Part shown: positions 15,984 through 27,600 of the stretch, piece by piece
How the letters are laid out: each line of letters begins with the position of its first letter
Numbering within the stretch: the first letter of the stretch is position 1
Source: an uncultured Clostridia bacterium
GTDB taxonomy: Bacteria; Bacillota; Clostridia; RUG12999
NCBI GenBank assembly: GCA_934792465.1
Contig: CAKVOK010000018.1
Span: forward strand, 1 to 53,082
DNA: 53,082 bases
Direction: 5' to 3'
The notes under the pieces: generated by a model
What the model was told of the DNA's origin: nothing
The model's input: only the letters and a program-made list of their open reading frames with translations
Database searches by the model: none
Translations under genes and position numbers: made by a program

Positions 15984-18578
15984 ATGATAAAAAAACTAAT
16001 ATTCTTTATCCTTATAACAGTATTTGTTTGTCCGCCCGTGGCGGTTTTCGGAGATACAAATTCCGAAGTGCAAAATCCCGAAACAGGGCTTCTCTCGGCA
16101 ATAGGGATAGAACTTCCGACCGAGAAATTCACACGTGCGGGAGCTGCAAAGGTACTGCTTGAGTTAAACAAGCTTCCCTATACCGAGGGAGAGAGTATTT
16201 TCTCGGACGTGGAAAAAGAAAGTGCGGCATATATAAATTCGGCATATAAAGCCGGACTGATATCGGGCTGCGGCGACGGCAAATTCAAACCGGACAGCGA
16301 GGTTACATATACAGAATTTGCAAAAATGCTTCTGAACAGTCTGGGATATGGGAAATACGCCGAAAATACCGGCGGCTATCCCTTGGGATATATAAATCTT
16401 ATTTCGGCGACAGGATTAAACAAGAGTATAAATATGCGTGATTTTAACGGAGCCGTTACTCCGGATAATGCGGCAATTATGATTGTTAATACACTTAATG
16501 CGGATATTATGGAGGTGGCAGAAATATCTTCGGACAGCGGCAGCTTCAAAACGCATAAAGGGAAAACTCTTTTGAGCGAAAAATATGACATAGAACCCAT
16601 AACCGGAATAATGACTTCGAACAGTATTTCAACATTGCTGGAGCAAAGGGTGCGAAACAAAAAAATCTCAATAGACGGCGTTGAGTACAATGCCGGTTCT
16701 TCGTTTGACAGCTATCTGGGATATGAAGTAAAGGCATATATACACGACGGCGAAGATGCTGTATATGTATATCCGACGTCGGTCAATGTCACGGAAAAAA
16801 TCAGCGGCTCGGATATAACAAAGGCATTAAAAAACAGTATTGAGTATACAAAAAACGAACGTGATAAAAAAATCAGTCTGAACGGAAATGAAGTATATTT
16901 TTATAACGGAGCATATGTAGGCAGCGTCGCAACGGCTGCGGTTTCCGAAACGGATCTGAAGCTTAAAAATGCACGGTATACTTTGCTGGACAATAATGAT
17001 GACGGAATATATGAATATATATTCGCAGACAATTATGTGTATTATAAAGTAACATCGACGGATAAAGATAAATTCACGGTATATGATGATTTTACCGATG
17101 AAGAGCTTACGCTTCTTCAAACAGATTCAATATCCTTTACGGACGGAACAAAAGCAGATTTTTCCGATATACGCTACAACAATATTTTAGCCGGTAAAAT
17201 CCCGAAAAACATTGATATGGAGGACAGAAACTGTTCATTTGAATTTATACTTTCCGACGAAACAATATTCGGAAAGGTTACGGGAAAAAGCGATGAGGGC
17301 GTAACGATTAACGGCATCGAATATGAAATAAATGAGGATTACGGACTTTCGGCAGATGAAATATACGACAAAACCGGTGTGTTTATGCCGGATTTAAACG
17401 GCAGAATAATTTCGTGGTTCGAAAATAAAGACGCCAATGACGAAATTTACGCATACATTTCGAAGATAGAACCCGACGGCGATATTTCCGACAGCTGTTC
17501 GGCAAAAATACTCATAAAAGGCGAAGGCGTTACGGTGAAAAAAGTGGCTGATAACGTAAGTGTATTAAAAGGCAGCGATACATATCTGAAAGGAAGCTCG
17601 GAGCTTATCAAAAAGAAGAATGAATTTTCGGACAAGGTTGTAAAGGTTGTGTCAGCTGATGACAAAATCCGAAAGATTATACTTCCGAAGCCGCTGAATT
17701 ACGGCGAAACCGGAAGCGATACGGAATTTAATGTTCTTGAAAAAAGAAAATATACAACACGAGGTGCGATACTCGACGACTTGTATATGATAAATTCGGA
17801 CGCCGCTGTTTTCACAATTCCCCATGATACGACAGATTATAAAAACTACGGTATCGGTACCAGAAAAAGCGTAACCTTTACCGAAAGTAATTTTGAATGT
17901 GAGGTATACGGGATTGACGAGAACTATAAAGCTTCGGCTATGCTTGTAAGAAAGGCTGCTGCGGGAAGCGCTTCAATCAAAGCAGACGGTAACATTTTTG
18001 TTGTCGAAAAGCTCACGCCGACGATGATTGACGAAGATGAAGAAACCCTCAAAATAAGCGGTATGATGTCGGGCAAGATAACCGAATTTACATTTAAGGA
18101 AGCGGACATGAAATCAATGACATGGGATGATGATTATCCGAATGCGTCTGCGAGAAAACGAAGTCTTGCCGCAAATGAACTCGAATCGGGCGACATTCTT
18201 CTTATTACGGCAGAAGAAGGAATAATTCAATCGTTCAGAGTATTGCTCGACTTCAGCAAAGACGATGATTTTGCATGCAGTGCCGCCGATGAACATTCGG
18301 ACGGAATATACTGGACCGTATCATATCCGTTTGCTGCAAAAGCAAGCATTTACACATGGGGCAGAATCGGCGAAAAAAATAAAGAATATATCAAATTCAA
18401 TGTTTCCGGAGTGGATAAAAATATATTTTTACAGCGTTTAAGCAATGTTTATCTGGCGGATACGGAAAAACGCAAGATAACTAAAATCAGCTCACGCGAC
18501 AAAGAAGTAACAGCAGGCAGACGTGCATTTTTGTTCTACAGCTGGGGCAGTGAGCGTGATCTGGTAATTTATAAATAA
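15984..18578 (+). CDS. SLH-domain surface protein of unknown function
   Basis: A secreted protein of 864 residues. A signal peptide (about 1-24, ending VAVFG) is followed by S-layer homology repeats (about 30-175; e.g. FSDVEKESAAYINSAYKAGLISGCGDGKFKPDSEVTYTEFAKML), which anchor proteins to wall polysaccharide. The remaining 680 residues are beta-rich, with many short DGxxY and INGxEY segments and little similarity to anything I recognise; they resemble the non-SLH parts of other clostridial SLH proteins encoded in glycan loci. No catalytic motif is apparent. It starts 30 bases after the permease and is followed within 16 bases by the next surface protein, so it belongs to the operon. A scaffold or glycan-binding role is a guess. 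Confidence 0.75.
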   Translation: MIKKLIFFILITVFVCPPVAVFGDTNSEVQNPETGLLSAIGIELPTEKFTRAGAAKVLLELNKLPYTEGESIFSDVEKESAAYINSAYKAGLISGCGDGKFKPDSEVTYTEFAKMLLNSLGYGKYAENTGGYPLGYINLISATGLNKSINMRDFNGAVTPDNAAIMIVNTLNADIMEVAEISSDSGSFKTHKGKTLLSEKYDIEPITGIMTSNSISTLLEQRVRNKKISIDGVEYNAGSSFDSYLGYEVKAYIHDGEDAVYVYPTSVNVTEKISGSDITKALKNSIEYTKNERDKKISLNGNEVYFYNGAYVGSVATAAVSETDLKLKNARYTLLDNNDDGIYEYIFADNYVYYKVTSTDKDKFTVYDDFTDEELTLLQTDSISFTDGTKADFSDIRYNNILAGKIPKNIDMEDRNCSFEFILSDETIFGKVTGKSDEGVTINGIEYEINEDYGLSADEIYDKTGVFMPDLNGRIISWFENKDANDEIYAYISKIEPDGDISDSCSAKILIKGEGVTVKKVADNVSVLKGSDTYLKGSSELIKKKNEFSDKVVKVVSADDKIRKIILPKPLNYGETGSDTEFNVLEKRKYTTRGAILDDLYMINSDAAVFTIPHDTTDYKNYGIGTRKSVTFTESNFECEVYGIDENYKASAMLVRKAAAGSASIKADGNIFVVEKLTPTMIDEDEETLKISGMMSGKITEFTFKEADMKSMTWDDDYPNASARKRSLAANELESGDILLITAEEGIIQSFRVLLDFSKDDDFACSAADEHSDGIYWTVSYPFAAKASIYTWGRIGEKNKEYIKFNVSGVDKNIFLQRLSNVYLADTEKRKITKISSRDKEVTAGRRAFLFYSWGSERDLVIYK

Positions 18579-18594
18579 AAAGGAGCGGTAAAAA

Positions 18595-21500
18595 ATGAAA
18601 AAGAAAATCAGTCTGGCAATTGTATTTTTAATGGTAATCTCGGCATTAAACTCTGCGGTTTTTGCGGCGGGAAGCAGAATAAACGCATTGTATTTTACTA
18701 AAATGACAATGCAGCAAAGCGGCGGAAGCAATATGGATATGCTTGCGCACTTATACGACAATAATGTCGGTGATGCATATGCGGTAGCTTTTGCAAAAGC
18801 GAAGAGCGCCGAATTTACCGAGGCGGATTGCATTGATATGCACCTGTCCCGACAATCTGCTGTCGAAAGTATCGTTTTTTGGGTAAGAAGCGACCGTATT
18901 GCGAATCAGGGGCTTTCGAAAGTAAGGATAGATTATATGGACGAAACGGACGGCACATACAAAACTGCCGTTGATAATTATGAACTTTCCTACAACGACA
19001 AGGAAGCAACCGTCGCATTCGAAGCGAATATTGTAACGTCAAAATTTAAAATCTATTTTCAGGGTGCACCGAGAGAATGGGGAAACATCAGATTAGACGA
19101 ACTCTATGCCGTAGGAACTCCGACGGGTGAAAAAATAAATAACGGAAACCTGCTTTATAACGCTTCCGTTACTCCCGTGACCGTTCCGAGCGATTGGAGA
19201 ATATCAGGTATAAATGACGGCACAATAGAAGATGCATTGCTTTCAGAATATACACCGAGTGAAGAAAATCCGTATATTATAGATTTTGATTTCGGTGCGG
19301 ATATGTATAATGTTACGGGCATAGATATAATAACTCAATACCCGGTAGAATCCGGAATCAGAGCGGCGAAGCTCAAATATTACGATGACGGAGCATGGCA
19401 GACCGCACAGAATATCAGCTTTCCCAGAACGGCAAGACTTGATAAAAATGATGCATACGACGAGGTGAATCTCTCCTCCACTGCACTGTCGAGCAAATTC
19501 AGGCTTGAAATTACGGACGCTGCAATGACTTGGGGAACATTCAGAATTAATGAGCTTATATTCAAAGGAACAAAATTTGTTCCGGAAAATGTAGGAATCG
19601 GCGGACTTGTAACAACAACGGCATCCGGCGATATTGAGGCAAATAACATTACGGACGGTGACGAAGAAACTTCCGTTACGGTATCTGCTCCGAGTTATCC
19701 CGAAGTATTCGATATTTTATACAACAAAGCCATTATAGAAACAACCGGTATGGCTATTGTGAGTGCGGATGAATCCGTAAAAAATGTTGATATCGAATAT
19801 TTATCGTCAAGCGGAATGAAAACGCTCAAATCCGATCTTGAGCTTGAATATTCGGACGGAAAAGCGAGCATTGATTTCGGAGAAAAAATCACAACATCAA
19901 AGATAAGAGTAAAAGTAAACGGTGCAACCGGCACAGGCTTCAAGATAAACGAAATTCCTGTATACGGAAAAAAGACGGAAGCGGTCGGAAAGAAAGTAAG
20001 CGCACTTTATTTTACACCGATGCAAACAAACGTCGGCGATCAGGGGTTTAATGATTTGAGAAAATTCGGCGATGGTTATGCCGGTATGTACAACACCGTT
20101 GTATTATCCAAAAACAAAAACGAAGCGTTTACGGCAAATGATTATATTGAAATTTACAATACGTATAAATCTTATGTAAACGGTATATACATGGCAATTA
20201 TAAACAACGGTATGGCATACGACAATCAAAGAATATCAAAGGTTCGGATAGACGCCCTGAACGATGAAACGGGAAAATGGGAAACTCTTGTTGACAATTA
20301 TGATGTTGATTATGTATTGGGCACGGGAAAATGGGACGATAAAACACCAAATGGTTCTATATATGAGGCAAATATTGTATTTCCGAAAACGGTTTCCGCA
20401 ACGAATTTTAAAATATATCCTACGGAAGCAGTGAGAACGTGGAACAACATTATGATAAGCGAAATGTATACATACGGAACAACAAGCGAAACAGGTGTTG
20501 TAAACAACGGAAACCTGCTTTATAACAACGTTACCGTAACGGCTGAGTCGATTGATATGAAAAACAATCTTAACAAAGGTTATATAGGCTGGCCCGGACT
20601 TTCGGCGAAGATTCCGAGTGAAACAGAACCGTATAATATAGATTTTGATTTCGGAAACAAATGGTACAGCGTAGACGAAATTGAACTCATAACACAATTT
20701 CCGAATAACTCCGGAATAGAAAAAGGCTCATTCAAATATTATACAGACAACGGATATGTAACGGCAAAGAAATTTGATTTTAAGCGTACCGTGCCCAGTG
20801 ATGCCGTAAATCATTATTTTGTTGCAAACGATGCACGCGATGTTATCAAGTTTGAATTGCCGATGAAATCAAACAAATTCAGAATCGAAATCACTGAGGC
20901 TATGCTTGCATGGGGCAAGTTCCGTATAAACGAGGTTATATTCCGCGGCAAAGAAATTACTGAAGAAATGGCTAAAAATGCAGCTGACGAAGCATATGTG
21001 TATACAACATTAAAGAGTGCGGATTCGCTTTCCAATCTTACTGACTCAAATGCGGAAACAACGTTTACGGCGCATAGTGAGGGAAATGAAATCATAGAGC
21101 TTTATATGACAAACAAAGCAGCCGAAATTTCCAAAATACTGTTTGCCGGCGGCGAAAGTGCACCGAAAAATATAAAAGCGGAAGCATATACGGGCGGCAA
21201 ATGGCAGACGATTGCAGAAAATACGGCACTTGAATATACAGACGGCAAAGCCGAAATCGTACTTGAATCTGCCGTAAAAACAAGCAGGGTTCGTCTGACG
21301 GTAGGAGATACGGGTACAATATCTTTGGGAAGCATAAACCTCCTCGGCAGTTCACAGGCATATGCACGCAGCATAGGCACGGCAAATCAGGCACCGAATG
21401 CGGAAATATCAACGGATGCGGCATCGGAAACACCGGTTTCATACCTGAATGACGGCAACGATGAAACAATATTTGTATCAGCGGAAAAACCGCAGGTTGA

Positions 21501-22053
21501 ATTTAAGATGCCGGGGTATTTCGGACTTGATAAGATTGTTATTAAATCCGATGATGTAACGTTGTTTGACCTTAAAATCAAAGACGAGAACGGAGCGTGG
21601 ATTACAATACTCGATAACTGCATAAATACCGCAGGCGAATATCTGCTGCCGCAGAGAACCGTATCAAAGGATTTCAAAATAGCGGTTACAAAATCCGGTG
21701 ACAATGTTTCGATAAAAGAAATTGAGCTTGTGGGCGAATGCTGCGGCCGTTATCCCCTGTCGATAAAAATTGCCGATGTTGCAAGAACTTCAGAAGTCGT
21801 AACCGTAAGTGCAGACATAACAAATATACAGGCTAAGTCGGAAAAAGCAATCGTAATCGCCGCAGTTTACGAAAAAACAAGCGGAAAACTTCTCGGAGTT
21901 GAAAACAGCACGGTTTCTCTCGGCAATTATGAAACAGCAAGAACTGTAATCAGACCTGCCGTAAGCCTTGAACACGATGAAATTACAGTAAAGGCATTTG
22001 CCTTTGAAAACCTCGGCAGTATCTTGCCGAGCGGTGTTTCGGATATCAAATAA
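18595..22053 (+). CDS. Large secreted protein with tandem discoidin-like modules
   Basis: A protein of 1152 residues with a signal peptide (ending VFAAG near residue 25) and no membrane anchor or SLH domain. It is built from repeated beta-sandwich modules. An ALYFT-containing module (about 28-170) and a following NNGNLLYN module (about 180-325), then a shorter module, are repeated at about residues 470-625 and 640-785, an offset of about 455. Each full module ends in the signature W-G/N-x-F/I-R-I-x-E-L/I...G (near residues 160, 311, 612 and 771), which resembles the last strand of F5/8 type C (discoidin) domains. Further degenerate copies follow to about residue 1050, and the C-terminus resembles a small extracellular beta domain. 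It probably binds glycans and may associate with the neighbouring SLH proteins. Confidence 0.75.
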   Translation: MKKKISLAIVFLMVISALNSAVFAAGSRINALYFTKMTMQQSGGSNMDMLAHLYDNNVGDAYAVAFAKAKSAEFTEADCIDMHLSRQSAVESIVFWVRSDRIANQGLSKVRIDYMDETDGTYKTAVDNYELSYNDKEATVAFEANIVTSKFKIYFQGAPREWGNIRLDELYAVGTPTGEKINNGNLLYNASVTPVTVPSDWRISGINDGTIEDALLSEYTPSEENPYIIDFDFGADMYNVTGIDIITQYPVESGIRAAKLKYYDDGAWQTAQNISFPRTARLDKNDAYDEVNLSSTALSSKFRLEITDAAMTWGTFRINELIFKGTKFVPENVGIGGLVTTTASGDIEANNITDGDEETSVTVSAPSYPEVFDILYNKAIIETTGMAIVSADESVKNVDIEYLSSSGMKTLKSDLELEYSDGKASIDFGEKITTSKIRVKVNGATGTGFKINEIPVYGKKTEAVGKKVSALYFTPMQTNVGDQGFNDLRKFGDGYAGMYNTVVLSKNKNEAFTANDYIEIYNTYKSYVNGIYMAIINNGMAYDNQRISKVRIDALNDETGKWETLVDNYDVDYVLGTGKWDDKTPNGSIYEANIVFPKTVSATNFKIYPTEAVRTWNNIMISEMYTYGTTSETGVVNNGNLLYNNVTVTAESIDMKNNLNKGYIGWPGLSAKIPSETEPYNIDFDFGNKWYSVDEIELITQFPNNSGIEKGSFKYYTDNGYVTAKKFDFKRTVPSDAVNHYFVANDARDVIKFELPMKSNKFRIEITEAMLAWGKFRINEVIFRGKEITEEMAKNAADEAYVYTTLKSADSLSNLTDSNAETTFTAHSEGNEIIELYMTNKAAEISKILFAGGESAPKNIKAEAYTGGKWQTIAENTALEYTDGKAEIVLESAVKTSRVRLTVGDTGTISLGSINLLGSSQAYARSIGTANQAPNAEISTDAASETPVSYLNDGNDETIFVSAEKPQVEFKMPGYFGLDKIVIKSDDVTLFDLKIKDENGAWITILDNCINTAGEYLLPQRTVSKDFKIAVTKSGDNVSIKEIELVGECCGRYPLSIKIADVARTSEVVTVSADITNIQAKSEKAIVIAAVYEKTSGKLLGVENSTVSLGNYETARTVIRPAVSLEHDEITVKAFAFENLGSILPSGVSDIK

Positions 22054-22083
22054 TCAACTGATGAAAGGTAAATTAGGTGATTT

Positions 22084-24696
22084 ATGGTGAAAAAATTTTT
22101 ATATATACTGCTGTCGGCTCTAATGCTGACAACCGGTATAGTTACAAGCTTTGGGGCGGAAACGCCCCTGAGCGTAATATACTTTACAAATATGAATCTG
22201 CAAAACGGTTTTAACAATATGTCGAGATTGACGGACGGAATCTATACAAACTCCCCAATAGTAGTCCCGGTATCGGCAAGTGCCGAATTGGACGATTCAT
22301 ATTATATCGAAGGCTTTTTTGCGGGAAACATTGTTAAGCTTTCATCTGTGGAAGTAGGCTGTTGGGAAAATCAGATAGGTAAACAGGATATTACAAAAGT
22401 AAGAATAGACCGGTATAATTCAAAAGACAGGCAATGGGAAACCGTCATAGACAGCCGGGAACTTGAATGGAATGCGGACAGGGCGGAAATCCGGCTTCCC
22501 GAAGAAATTTATACCGCAGCAGTGAGATTCTATATTCAGGATGCCAACAGAATATGGAACAACTTCCGTATTGAAGAGCTTCGTATGTTCGGTACGGTAG
22601 AAGGAACTGTTGAAAATATTTCAAATGAAGCTTCCTCAAAGATTGATTTCGGCTTGCAAAGCGGAACGGAAGCAAGCTTGTGCGACGGCAATTTCTTAAC
22701 GGAAATTGTGAGTACTGCAGGAACAAAACCCACCGCAGAAACTCCTTTAAGCGTTACGCTCGATTACGGCGAGGTTCCGTATAAGATAGACAACATGATT
22801 ATCGGCGAAAGATTCGGTCGTGATGCGGGAATCACCGAAGCGGATATTTATTATAAAACATACGGTATATGGAAAAAGCTTAAAAGCGTAAGTTTTTCAT
22901 ACGGCAAAGGATATTCGACGGATAATTACGAGATTGCGGAAACCGAGATAGGCATTGAGGCAAGCGGAATAAAACTTGTTATAACAAATGCAAATACATC
23001 GTGGAACAATTTCCGTATAGGCGAAATACTGCTTAAAGGCGTTAAATCAGAGTCAAGCATATCGGAGATTACAAATAACGCAAAGATTACATATCCCGAA
23101 AGCAAGATTCTCCCCTATACCGTAAGCATCGAAGCCGAATATGCATTTGAACCCAAGGCATTAAAATTATCATGCTCGGGCGTCAGCGGTGCGGAAGCCG
23201 GACTTAATATCGGCGGCAGCTTTGTAACGCTTTCGGAATGTTATGATTTCAGCGAAAACGAGCCGGCCATATTGGAATTTGCGGAGGGTATCGAAACAGA
23301 TGTTATTGAACTTAAAATAATTTCGGCAGACGAAAATTTCAGTATTGATGATTTGGCATTGTACGGCGAAAACATAAGCGACAAAGTAAATCCGCTGATA
23401 AACACTTTCAAAGAAAGCGGAAAATATTCCGATTACGAAGCGGCGATTTCCGCTGCCGAAAGTATAAAGCACGAAAAAACAAAAGCAAAGCTTACGGAGG
23501 AAATAGAAGCAAAAGCGGACGAACAACGGGGAAAACAGCAAATCGGTGCGGAATTTGAAGCAAAGACAGGTAAGCTGACGATAAACGGATATTTATTCAC
23601 TGCCGAATCGGACAATATGACTGTTCGTATAAAGGGAGAAAACAGCGAATCCGATATTGCTGCGGTCGTTGACGAAAACGGAAATATGAGCCTTGAAACC
23701 GATTTTTCTTCAAATCCGACCGGGAAATACACCATATCCGTAACGCTCGGAGAAAAAGAATTTACGGCGGAATTTATCAAACGTGAGGTTTATAGCGGAA
23801 ATGATATTTTATCATTTTCCATAGACGGCGTGACCGCTTCCGTTTCGGAAAAAAGCATAACACTTACATTACCGTCTTACGGAACATTGAAAGACCGCAT
23901 TGCCGTATTCAAGCTTTCTGACGGAGCAGACGCCGAATGTGACGGCAAAAAGCTTATAAGCGGCGAAACACCGCTTGATTACACTTCGTCAAAGGACTTT
24001 AAAATCACTGCCGAAAACGGCGAAAGCAAAGTATATACCGTTACCGCAAAGCTGGCAAAAGCTTCTGTATCGGGCGGCGGCTCCGGCGGTGGCGGAGGTT
24101 CTAAGGGGTCTAAAACGAATATGGATATAGTTCTTCCCACAGTGCCTGTAAAACCTGCCGAATCCGAAAGATTTGCCGATGTCACAAAAACGCATTGGGC
24201 ATATGAATATATAGAGGAAATGGCGAAAGACAAAATAGTAAACGGTTGGGAAAATAATTTATTTTATCCGGACAAAAACATAAAACGGGAAGAATTTGTG
24301 AAAATTCTTACAGGAATATTAAACCTCAAACCGATTGACGGAGATATATTCAAGGACGCATCCGAAAACTGGAGCAGCGGATATATAAACACAGCTTATC
24401 AAAATAAGCTTGTAACGGGAATAAGTGACAATACCTTCGGTATAGGTCTGGATATTTCAAGAGAAGATATGGCGGTTATAATATACAGAAGTCTGCCGGA
24501 CAATCTTAGAAATACCGATATAAGCAAAGCCGAAAAGTTCGCAGACGACGGCGATATTTCCGATTATGCAAAAACGGCGGTATACACGCTGAAAGCTTTG
24601 GATATATTGAACGGATTCGACGGAAGGTTTAATCCCAAGGCAGGCGCTTCGAGAGCGGAAGCCGTTAAGATGTTGTATTCAAGGAGGAAAATATGA
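22084..24696 (+). CDS. Discoidin-like surface protein with C-terminal SLH domains
   Basis: An 870-residue secreted protein with a signal peptide (about 1-24). The first 320 residues hold two modules of the same type as in the preceding protein (VIYFTNMN start, signatures IWNNFRIEEL near residue 155 and SWNNFRIGEI near 305). A middle region with a helical stretch (about 435-485) and immunoglobulin-like domains follows, one resembling DUF5018-type domains (about 570-655, ending TAENGESKVYTVTAKLAK). A glycine-rich linker (about 662-675) leads to three SLH repeats (about 690-870) that should tie it to the wall. AGGTGA lies 3 bases before ATG 22084, so GTG 22087 is an equally good start. It overlaps the next gene by four bases (ATGA). 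Confidence 0.78.
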   Translation: MVKKFLYILLSALMLTTGIVTSFGAETPLSVIYFTNMNLQNGFNNMSRLTDGIYTNSPIVVPVSASAELDDSYYIEGFFAGNIVKLSSVEVGCWENQIGKQDITKVRIDRYNSKDRQWETVIDSRELEWNADRAEIRLPEEIYTAAVRFYIQDANRIWNNFRIEELRMFGTVEGTVENISNEASSKIDFGLQSGTEASLCDGNFLTEIVSTAGTKPTAETPLSVTLDYGEVPYKIDNMIIGERFGRDAGITEADIYYKTYGIWKKLKSVSFSYGKGYSTDNYEIAETEIGIEASGIKLVITNANTSWNNFRIGEILLKGVKSESSISEITNNAKITYPESKILPYTVSIEAEYAFEPKALKLSCSGVSGAEAGLNIGGSFVTLSECYDFSENEPAILEFAEGIETDVIELKIISADENFSIDDLALYGENISDKVNPLINTFKESGKYSDYEAAISAAESIKHEKTKAKLTEEIEAKADEQRGKQQIGAEFEAKTGKLTINGYLFTAESDNMTVRIKGENSESDIAAVVDENGNMSLETDFSSNPTGKYTISVTLGEKEFTAEFIKREVYSGNDILSFSIDGVTASVSEKSITLTLPSYGTLKDRIAVFKLSDGADAECDGKKLISGETPLDYTSSKDFKITAENGESKVYTVTAKLAKASVSGGGSGGGGGSKGSKTNMDIVLPTVPVKPAESERFADVTKTHWAYEYIEEMAKDKIVNGWENNLFYPDKNIKREEFVKILTGILNLKPIDGDIFKDASENWSSGYINTAYQNKLVTGISDNTFGIGLDISREDMAVIIYRSLPDNLRNTDISKAEKFADDGDISDYAKTAVYTLKALDILNGFDGRFNPKAGASRAEAVKMLYSRRKI

Positions 24697-27600
24697 AACG
24701 TACAATTACATTAATTTTGGCTTCTATGCTGATTATATGCACACTCGGCATATACGCATACGCCGCAGAAACCAATATCATAAAATCGGCTAAAATTACA
24801 ACGGATATTCCGCCGAAAAGCGGATATCCGATAGAACGTATAGCGGACGGAAAGACAAATACGCCCGGCGTTTCCGATAACAAGCTTGAATCATATTCGT
24901 TTCCGTATTATATAGAGCTTGATTTCGGAGGATATACCGCAGAGCTGTCCAAGCTTAAAATATATACGATGTACGGCTTAAACTCCGGTATAACAAATTT
25001 TGATGTTGCCGTTATGAAGGACGGTGAATGGAATACCGTCCGAAAAAGCATTGAATTGAAATGGGATACTTCCCTACCGACTCCGGAAGAACGTACAATA
25101 TATTTTACGGAAAAGCCTACCGCAGAAAAATACCGCCTTATAATAAACAACGCAACGTTAACCTGGAATGAGTTTCGTATAGACGAACTCGAATTTTACG
25201 GCAGTATTAACGGTGTGGCGGATAAAAAGGATATTTCAGCATTTAAAGCGCCGTATCTTTTAAAATCTTCAAGCGGAAACACGACACTTCCAAAAACGAT
25301 ACAGATAAAGACCAAAAGCGGTGAAGAAGCGGAACTGAATGTGAATTGGGACAATAATACATTAGATTCCGAGGGAGTTTATTCCGTAAGCGGTACTATT
25401 GATTATTATACCGAAAAGCCGAAAGCACTCGTTGATGTTTACAACATAAACAGGGATATAAGTGTGTACAGCGGCAACTGGGCATACGAAACGATAAAGA
25501 AATCGGTTCAAATCGGGCTTTTGGGCAGTATCGACCTTAGCGGTACAAAAGATTTTACATGCCGTGATGCTGCACTTATAATGTTCCGCAAAGGCAAAAT
25601 AGATATGCAATTTATATCGGAAAATTATACCGAACCCGAATATCCTATATATTCGTCGATTAAGCAAGCCGGTTTGTTCGACGGAATTATAAACGGAGAT
25701 TTTGTGCCGTCACGCACATTGACAAGACTGGAAGCTGTAAAGCTTATTACAAAGTATTCCGCTATGACCGGAATTTCAAAGACTACCGAATGTGATATGG
25801 CATATACGGATATAGCAAATCTTTCGGCGGCGGATAAGGAAGTATTGAAAACTGCATATGAATACGGACTCATAAGGAATGCTGCGGTATTCAGACCGAA
25901 CGACAAGATAACGCTCGGTGAATTCTTGTCTATTGCTCCGCAGAAAAGCGGAACCGATGGATATATAGAAAAAGAATATACGGACAACGGCAAGGTCTTG
26001 AAAAATCCGTATATGGGCTTCTTCTCATATTACACGGACAACGGTACTTTGAAATATGATGTGGATTACCCGAACAGCGAATATTTCACATCGGTTACGG
26101 GACTTACAAGCGTATATATAAGAACGCCGTGGGCATTTTTCCAGCCGAGTAAGGATGTATACGATTTCAGCCTAATAGACGCAATGATAGAAAAATTCAA
26201 GCGTGTAGGATATCAGATTTGTTTAAGAATAACCGCCTCCGAAACGGGCGATGAATATGCGACACCCAAATGGGTATTTGAAGAAGGCGCGGCAGAGTAT
26301 CGCTGGGATACCTCAAAAGGAGGACCGACATCTTCGGGCGGGGCTGTTGCACCGGAGTATGATGACCCGATATTTCTTGAATATTTGGAACAGTTCATTG
26401 CAGAGCTTGCGAAAAGATACGACGGAAACCCGAATATTTCCTTCCTCGACGTCGGAACATTGGGCGTATGGGGCGAGGGACATACCTCGAACAGCGGCTA
26501 TGAAATATCGGAAACCGCCGTGCGTGCGCAGCTTGATATATACAGCAAATATTTCAAGAAAACAAAAGTAGTTTTCATGGATAATACACATAAATTTTTA
26601 AATGTAAAGGATTATGCGATAGAAAAAGGATTCGGTTACAGAAACGATTCATTTACCGGTTCATTCGACCAGGCACCGTACTGGACACGCGACAGACTTG
26701 AAAGGCTCGAGGGATTTTGGCAGCAGGCACCCGTCGCAATGGAACTTTGTCACTATGATTGGATGGTCAGCAACGACTATTGGAAAGGCGGAGAGGGTCT
26801 CTACGATTTAATTTGGGATAATCATGCCTCATATCTCGGATTGCACGGCTATTCTCTTGAAATGGAAAAGGGAAACCACGATTTATTTGAAAAGCTCAGC
26901 CGCAGAATCGGTTATAGGATTTTACCCGAACAGGTATCGCTTTCGGCAAAAGCAGTAAAAGCCGGCAATCTTTCATTAAAGGCAATGTGGAAAAACCTCG
27001 GCGTTGCCCCGTGCTACGAGGGTGCATATCCGGCGATTACACTCAAGGACAAGGACGGAAATATAGTATCCGTAATGGTGGATTCCGATTTTAACGTAAA
27101 TGCACTCGGCGTCGCTCCCGAAGGGGCGGCGGAAGGCGTAATGGAAGAAAACAATTTCAAGCTGCACGCACTTTTACCCGGAGGGATATATGAAGCATAC
27201 TTATCACTCGGCAGCTTAAGCGGAACACCGGAAATCGCCATGCCGATAGACGGAGATGACGGCGAAAGACGTTATTATCTCGGTGACGTTACGGTTGTCA
27301 GCGATTATAAGGTTTCGGCAGTTAAGAATGCGGATAATTCACTTGAACTTACGTTTGATGTTCATGACACGTGCGGAAGCTACTCGTATTTTTGGCCGCA
27401 AATCACTTTCTTCGACGCATCTAAGGGTGAACGGGGATTGGCGGCGGATTATACGCTGAGTCTGCGTGATTTGCATCAGAATTTCCAAACTGCGGTGACA
27501 AACAAATCGAAATACACCTGTAGTGCGGAGATAAAAGCATCTCAAAGCATGGCAGGAAAAACGTATAACGTATATTACAGTATGCATAATTTAGCAAAAG

